From NCBI GenBank assembly GCA_020091685.1, contig CM034607.1, positions 34,353,268 to 34,417,267 of the forward strand: DNA of 64,000 nucleotides. Reading direction: 5' to 3'. Source of the stretch: Lutjanus erythropterus (lineage: Eukaryota; Chordata; Actinopteri; Lutjaniformes; Lutjanidae). The notes under the pieces are model-generated. The model did not search any database, was not told the DNA's origin, and worked only from the letters and a program-made list of their open reading frames with translations. The position numbers and the translations under genes are program-made. Below, in pieces: positions 59,475-64,000 of this stretch; the stretch's first letter is position 1; the number at the start of each line of letters is the position of its first letter.

Positions 59475-62400
59475 GTGAGTCCGACCTCTGTTTTCATTTG
59501 ATGCTCCAGCTTTGATCTGGTGCTGCATGTCAATCATCCATACGGTATCAAAGCACCTTCATCCTGTGTGCCACAAAATAAAAACACATTTTCCTTCAGA
59601 TCATTCACAAGATAAAAATTTAATTTCTCTTCCAAAGCAGAATACCTACAGGTTTTCTCTAATCTGAACACAAAACCACCTTAATGTTTGACAGAGTGCA
59701 CAAAACAGACCTTTTTAGTAAACTAACTAAATATTTATGCACAAAGTAATAAACTGACTTATCCCAATTCTCATTTGCCCAGTTATATTTATATAAAAGG
59801 GCATATTTGTGTATATGAATGAAATTGTTACACAGCCACTTGCTGACTGAATGGCACATGCCACAGGTCATTTAAATAAAGCTTATCATTTAGATAAGCA
59901 AATATCATCAGACATCATACCTGCGATCATACCAGTTCTTCTCTTCTTGTTGCCCAGCTGCTGAATGATGACTTTAATCTTCTTTTTTTTTTTTAATAAA
60001 TCACTGTCCGTGACAGTGCCAGCTGCAGACGAAGAGAATTTTTTGGAAGCAACTGCAAAGTGTTGTTTAAATTCTAAAGATTTTTTCCACCAATTATAAC
60101 AGCCAGTCAGACACTTCAGACATGAAGTCCTTCATACCCACCTGATACTCTTAGCAGCAGTCCCAACTAATTACAGGATACGGTCTTAGAAATTTCATTA
60201 TAATGATCTTCAGTGTTACCAGACCCAATGATTAAAATATTTTAGCTGCTGAATTGTTAACAGGACATTAAAGTGCATCACCACAAATTGTACACAGAGT
60301 TAATTTTACTTAGACCAAAATAATCAACCAGACAAGTTAAATAAGGGTCACTGTTTTGATTCTAATGGAGTCATCCGCTTTAACACATCATTGAAAATTT
60401 CATATCATCTGAGGCTGAGTGTCTTTTCCTGAACACTTTTCCCTGACCACGACGGAAAATATGATATCAAGAAAAGTTATAAAGGAGATTTCATGAGGTC
60501 TTAGAACAAGACTGTTCCTACACAAGGCTACGTATTCAATCAGTCTGATGATAATGACATGGGTTTGCTGTGTTCTGGAGAACATTGGCTCACTAACAGT
60601 GCATCTCAAGCCTTGGCACTGGAATAGTAATAAAAATAGAAATACATCTCGCAAATTGCAGGAAGTGCAATATGTATTATATTTAAAAGCAAAGTGTGTG
60701 TCAGAAAACTTTTAAATTAACCAATGTTGTGAGGGAGAGATGTCCTGTCCTATGCATCACATTCTATTGACTGTTCTGAGTGTGCAAAATATATTTATTT
60801 GACATGTGCACGATTTAAGGAGAAATGTGAAAAGTCTTTGGCAGTTAGACCCCATCATGACGACATCATGATAAAGGGGGTAGTGAAGCTGTGACTAGTA
60901 AAGAAACTCTGATGGAGTCACTGCTGGTGGTGGTGGTGAAGTGTTGGCTGAAGGTCTGGACTTCTGATGAAGCTCAGCCCGGGAACTGGATTAGAAGAAC
61001 TGGAGGAGAACGGGGAGGAGGAGGGTCGCAGCATTTCCCTGCAGAAATGACAACTGAAAGTGGCAGAGAGGAGAACAGATTTAAAGTTCTGGCACAACGA
61101 CATGATTGGCTGATGGAGACTGTGGCTAAATCTGGTTTGGTAACTTAAAGAGTGAACGCCCACAGATAGCTGATTGAGAATAAGTGGGTAAAGAAAGAGC
61201 GGGAAGAGGAAGACAGTTTGGGATGAATGAGGCATAAGATGATCTTCCTGATTGAACTCACGCTGAGCTTCATTTATTTTAACATGTTTTTCAGACAAAA
61301 TAATAAAAATGATGTAAAAATTATCATTACCTCTAATATCGCTGATCATATTGTAATTGCAGTATCAGTCAAAATAAATCAAAGTAATTTTTTCATGATC
61401 ATTCAGCCCTAAAAGTCTTTGTGTAACATCAGTGTTTTAGAGGCGCAGCATCTGTTCTTCCACAGCCACATTAATTGCAGAAAAGGCCCGATCATTCACT
61501 CCCTCTGCGTCTCTTGATGCATTTGACCAATCAGCGTCGAGTATCAGCATATCGAGTCACGCTCAGCACCTACACTCAGACAGCTGAGGAGGAAGGACAA
61601 ACAGCTGTGAACAGACTTTTTACTAAAATAAATGCATTTTTTCTATGGATGGCCCCGATCATTAATCGGCAGAGGCAGAGGATAATTGCTCACCTGACTG
61701 GTCAGAGGATTTAGTCTCCTTACAGCGAAACTATGGTATGATTTTCCTATTTTATGCTTTTGAACAGGCAAAGACCTCGGGATTTGTTTGACCGCCAGTC
61801 AAATTAGAGCTGTTATTTTCACCCAAAAAGAGGCGGGGTCATGGCACAGGAGCAAAGTACCTGGATGGGCTGCTCTCATCCGTGGTCCAATGAACCCCAC
61901 AGGTCAGAGAGGAAGCACTGAAGTAACTTTCCAGCTCTTATCATCGCTGCCATGTAGATATTTACAAGCAGTTTCATTCAGTTACCTGCGCAATAAAAAG
62001 AATTAAATGTCCCTCAAATGTCAGAATTTTGTTCCAAGAAAAGAAGAAGTTAAGATTCTGAAAATATGAGACAACTTTGTTCACACATAATGAACCCTCA
62101 TGAGACTGACTGATTCTGCTCTCAGACCATCTTGTTGTCATTAACGTAATTGTTTGGTTGGCATTTTCTAAACCCGATCATTTATGCACGGTATTATCAG
62201 TCTTCTCTGCCCACTCCACCTGTTTGAATACAAGTGACTAAAACAATCTCCTCTAATCTAATCGGAGAAGCAGCCAGACGCCTGCAGACATCAATATCCT
62301 GATATCCATCTGACACCTTTAATGGCAGCTTCACCTAATTACATCCCGGCCCTGGAATGAACTGTAGATGCAATAGATTTAAGTTATCTCACTAGAGATG

Positions 62401-64000
62401 TGGACACTTCCCGAGGCTCTTCGAGTGTCTGGCCCGCTTCGATCAATCACTGCTTTTCAAGTACAATCTTTAGAGTAGGAGCCTGGATTTCCCTCTCTTG
62501 CATGATAATTAACCACTTCACTGCAGGCAGGCCTATTGGTGAAATAGCCCCTTTTGAAACCGAAAGGTCTCTGGTTTGATCTCCATGACAGCCAAAGCGA
62601 CCGACAGAAAAACATGTGTCCTCATGAAGTGTCCTTGAGCAGAGCACTCGACCTCCACCCTTTCATCTATTCTCATTCCTCTCCGGGTAAGAGCTCCCAG
62701 CGCAAGTGTCAGCTGAATGCCCGAACATGTAGCTTTAAATGGATCGCAAGCGTGTCACTTTTCAGCAGCCGCATTTTCCTTCGCCTGCATCACAATTAAG
62801 CACTTCTTGGTTGATTTGAAGGACAAGTTTAGGGGGGCTGGGGCATAGAAAAAAAAGGAGAGAAGTAGGAGACTAAACCTGAAGAAGATGGGGAAAGAAA
62901 GAATAAAGATGGAGAGATGGGTGGAGTTATAAAAGACAGTATAATGATATGAGGCCAGTGGGATCCCAGGAGGTGAATGGAGCGTCTGTCATATTGCTCA
63001 GCAGCATGTTAATGAGCCGAATGGACCAGTAGAGATGAGTGGACTGATGCTTCAATGTCACACAGCAGCACAAGTATCACAGTTGTTGAGGACAAAAAGG
63101 ACATTGACTTTCCTGTAAAACATTCTCACGTAGCTTTTAGTTTAAATTGTATGCAGTTTTACAGCTAGTGGGTGTAGTTTAGAGAGCCGATGATGGATGA
63201 ACATCAGCATTTTAGCAATACTGATGCTTTTCATGGCTGCTGTAATTATAAAGGTGCTGTACACTGTACAAATCCAGGATGTGAAAGTCATCAGGACTCA
63301 AATAATAAGCTTTAAATAGCTGCCTTTCTGTCTTTGAAAGTTTAATCTGATGAGTTGGATCTTTTCTTCACAATCTTCATTACTAATGAAAGGCAACAAA
63401 ATGAATGTTGAGAAACACGTGAAAACGTAATATTACCAAAAGATCTGCTGGTTGTGATCTAATAAGAGGAAACTGTGACTGTAAGTGCAAGCAGAGCCAG
63501 TAAAAGCAAGATTTTAGAGGGCCAGTATATTCACATTATTGATCACAGTGAATTGAGTCACATCCACTGTGACATTTTCTCCTCCACTACTGTGATATTT
63601 AGATGCTTTACTTAGAATCCCTTTGGGTCTTTTATTTAAATCACATGGGTAGATTTTTACACACACACATTATGCAGAGATACATCATGCATTTGTGCAC
63701 AGAGTCCAAAATAATGCAGATTAGAGCTCAACTGGAAATTGTTCTGTTTTGTCAGAGGGAATGTAAAATATTCTGTGATGTACAAGGCCATTATCAACTC
63801 ACAGAAACAAGCATGCTAATGCCTCTGAACTCAGAACAAGTGGCGCTTTCACAAGTCAGTCAATAAAAGTGCATACATACCATTTGCATAAATAGAGAAT
63901 GTGTGGGTTTGTGTGTGTGTTGTGAGTGTGTAACACAAGCCACACTTCTGGAGCAAAGTCAGTGAAGTTATGTTTCCCCATCTGCAAATAACTCACGCGT
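59475..64000 (+). other. intron after FN3-7 (over 4.5 kb, runs off the window)
   Basis: The exon opening FN3-8 (human GVTNLQAKHVEMTSL) was looked for and not found. A decayed SINE lies at 62536-62758. The rest is unremarkable AT-rich sequence. Confidence 0.8.
62536..62758 (+). mobile_element. tRNA-derived SINE, old decayed copy
   Basis: AAACCGAAAGGTCTCTGGTT then TGATCTCC (box B region), TGTCCTTGAGCAGAGCACTC and GACCTCCACC, and GGTAAGAGCTCCCAGCGCAA then GTGTCAGCTGAATG follow the order of the 48447 family of fish SINEs, with many differences. Confidence 0.55.

Noticed and set aside
1-64000. Retroviral, LTR, Polinton or other capsid-bearing fossils
   Set aside because: No polymerase-, protease-, capsid- or envelope-like frames and no paired long terminal repeats were recognised on either strand.

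Overview
The window is a vertebrate, intron-rich nuclear locus. Its repeats (tRNA-derived SINEs, hAT-like non-autonomous elements, the GTGAGGAC / telomere-like dispersed repeat, abundant CA/GT and CT microsatellites) are of the kinds common in teleost fish, probably a percomorph. That assignment rests on recognition from memory, not on a search. There is no sign of bacterial sequence, operons, CRISPR arrays or retroviral genes.

One gene can be read with confidence: the middle of collagen type XIV alpha 1 (col14a1, undulin), on the + strand. Seventeen consecutive coding exons run from 14201 to 59474 (2,313 nt, 771 codons). All have AG/GT borders and mutually compatible phases. They encode the first von Willebrand A domain with a complete MIDAS metal site (4 exons), fibronectin III domains 2-5 (two exons each), a threonine-rich 45-nt linker exon, and FN3 domains 6 and 7 (two exons each). 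The signal peptide and FN3-1 lie upstream. FN3-8, the second vWA domain, the TSPN domain and the triple helix lie downstream. A weaker candidate for the linker exon between FN3-1 and vWA1 ends at 11557 with exactly the right phase. Whether this is the a or b teleost paralogue cannot be decided here.

Layout: 1-14200 is 5' intronic sequence with microsatellites, several dispersed repeats and the candidate linker exon. 14201-18185 holds vWA1. 18825-27478 holds FN3-2 and FN3-3. An 8.7-kb intron follows. 36205-40241 is a compact cluster holding FN3-4, FN3-5, the Thr linker and the first half of FN3-6. An 11.4-kb intron packed with repeats splits FN3-6. A 6.6-kb intron containing a degenerate ~125-bp tandem array precedes FN3-7 (58457-59474). 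The remainder is intron.

The encoded protein is a secreted FACIT collagen. The vWA and FN3 modules form its large non-collagenous arm, which projects from fibril surfaces in tendon, skin and muscle matrix. I found no undescribed biological system. The observations most worth a second look are a (TG)32 tract abutting the exon 8 acceptor, an exon 11 bordered on both sides by GT-rich sequence with a GTGTGT donor, the 54.3-57.6 kb degenerate tandem array with long minus-strand open frames, and a SINE nested with a clean target-site duplication in a repeat that has an uninterrupted sister copy 12 kb away.
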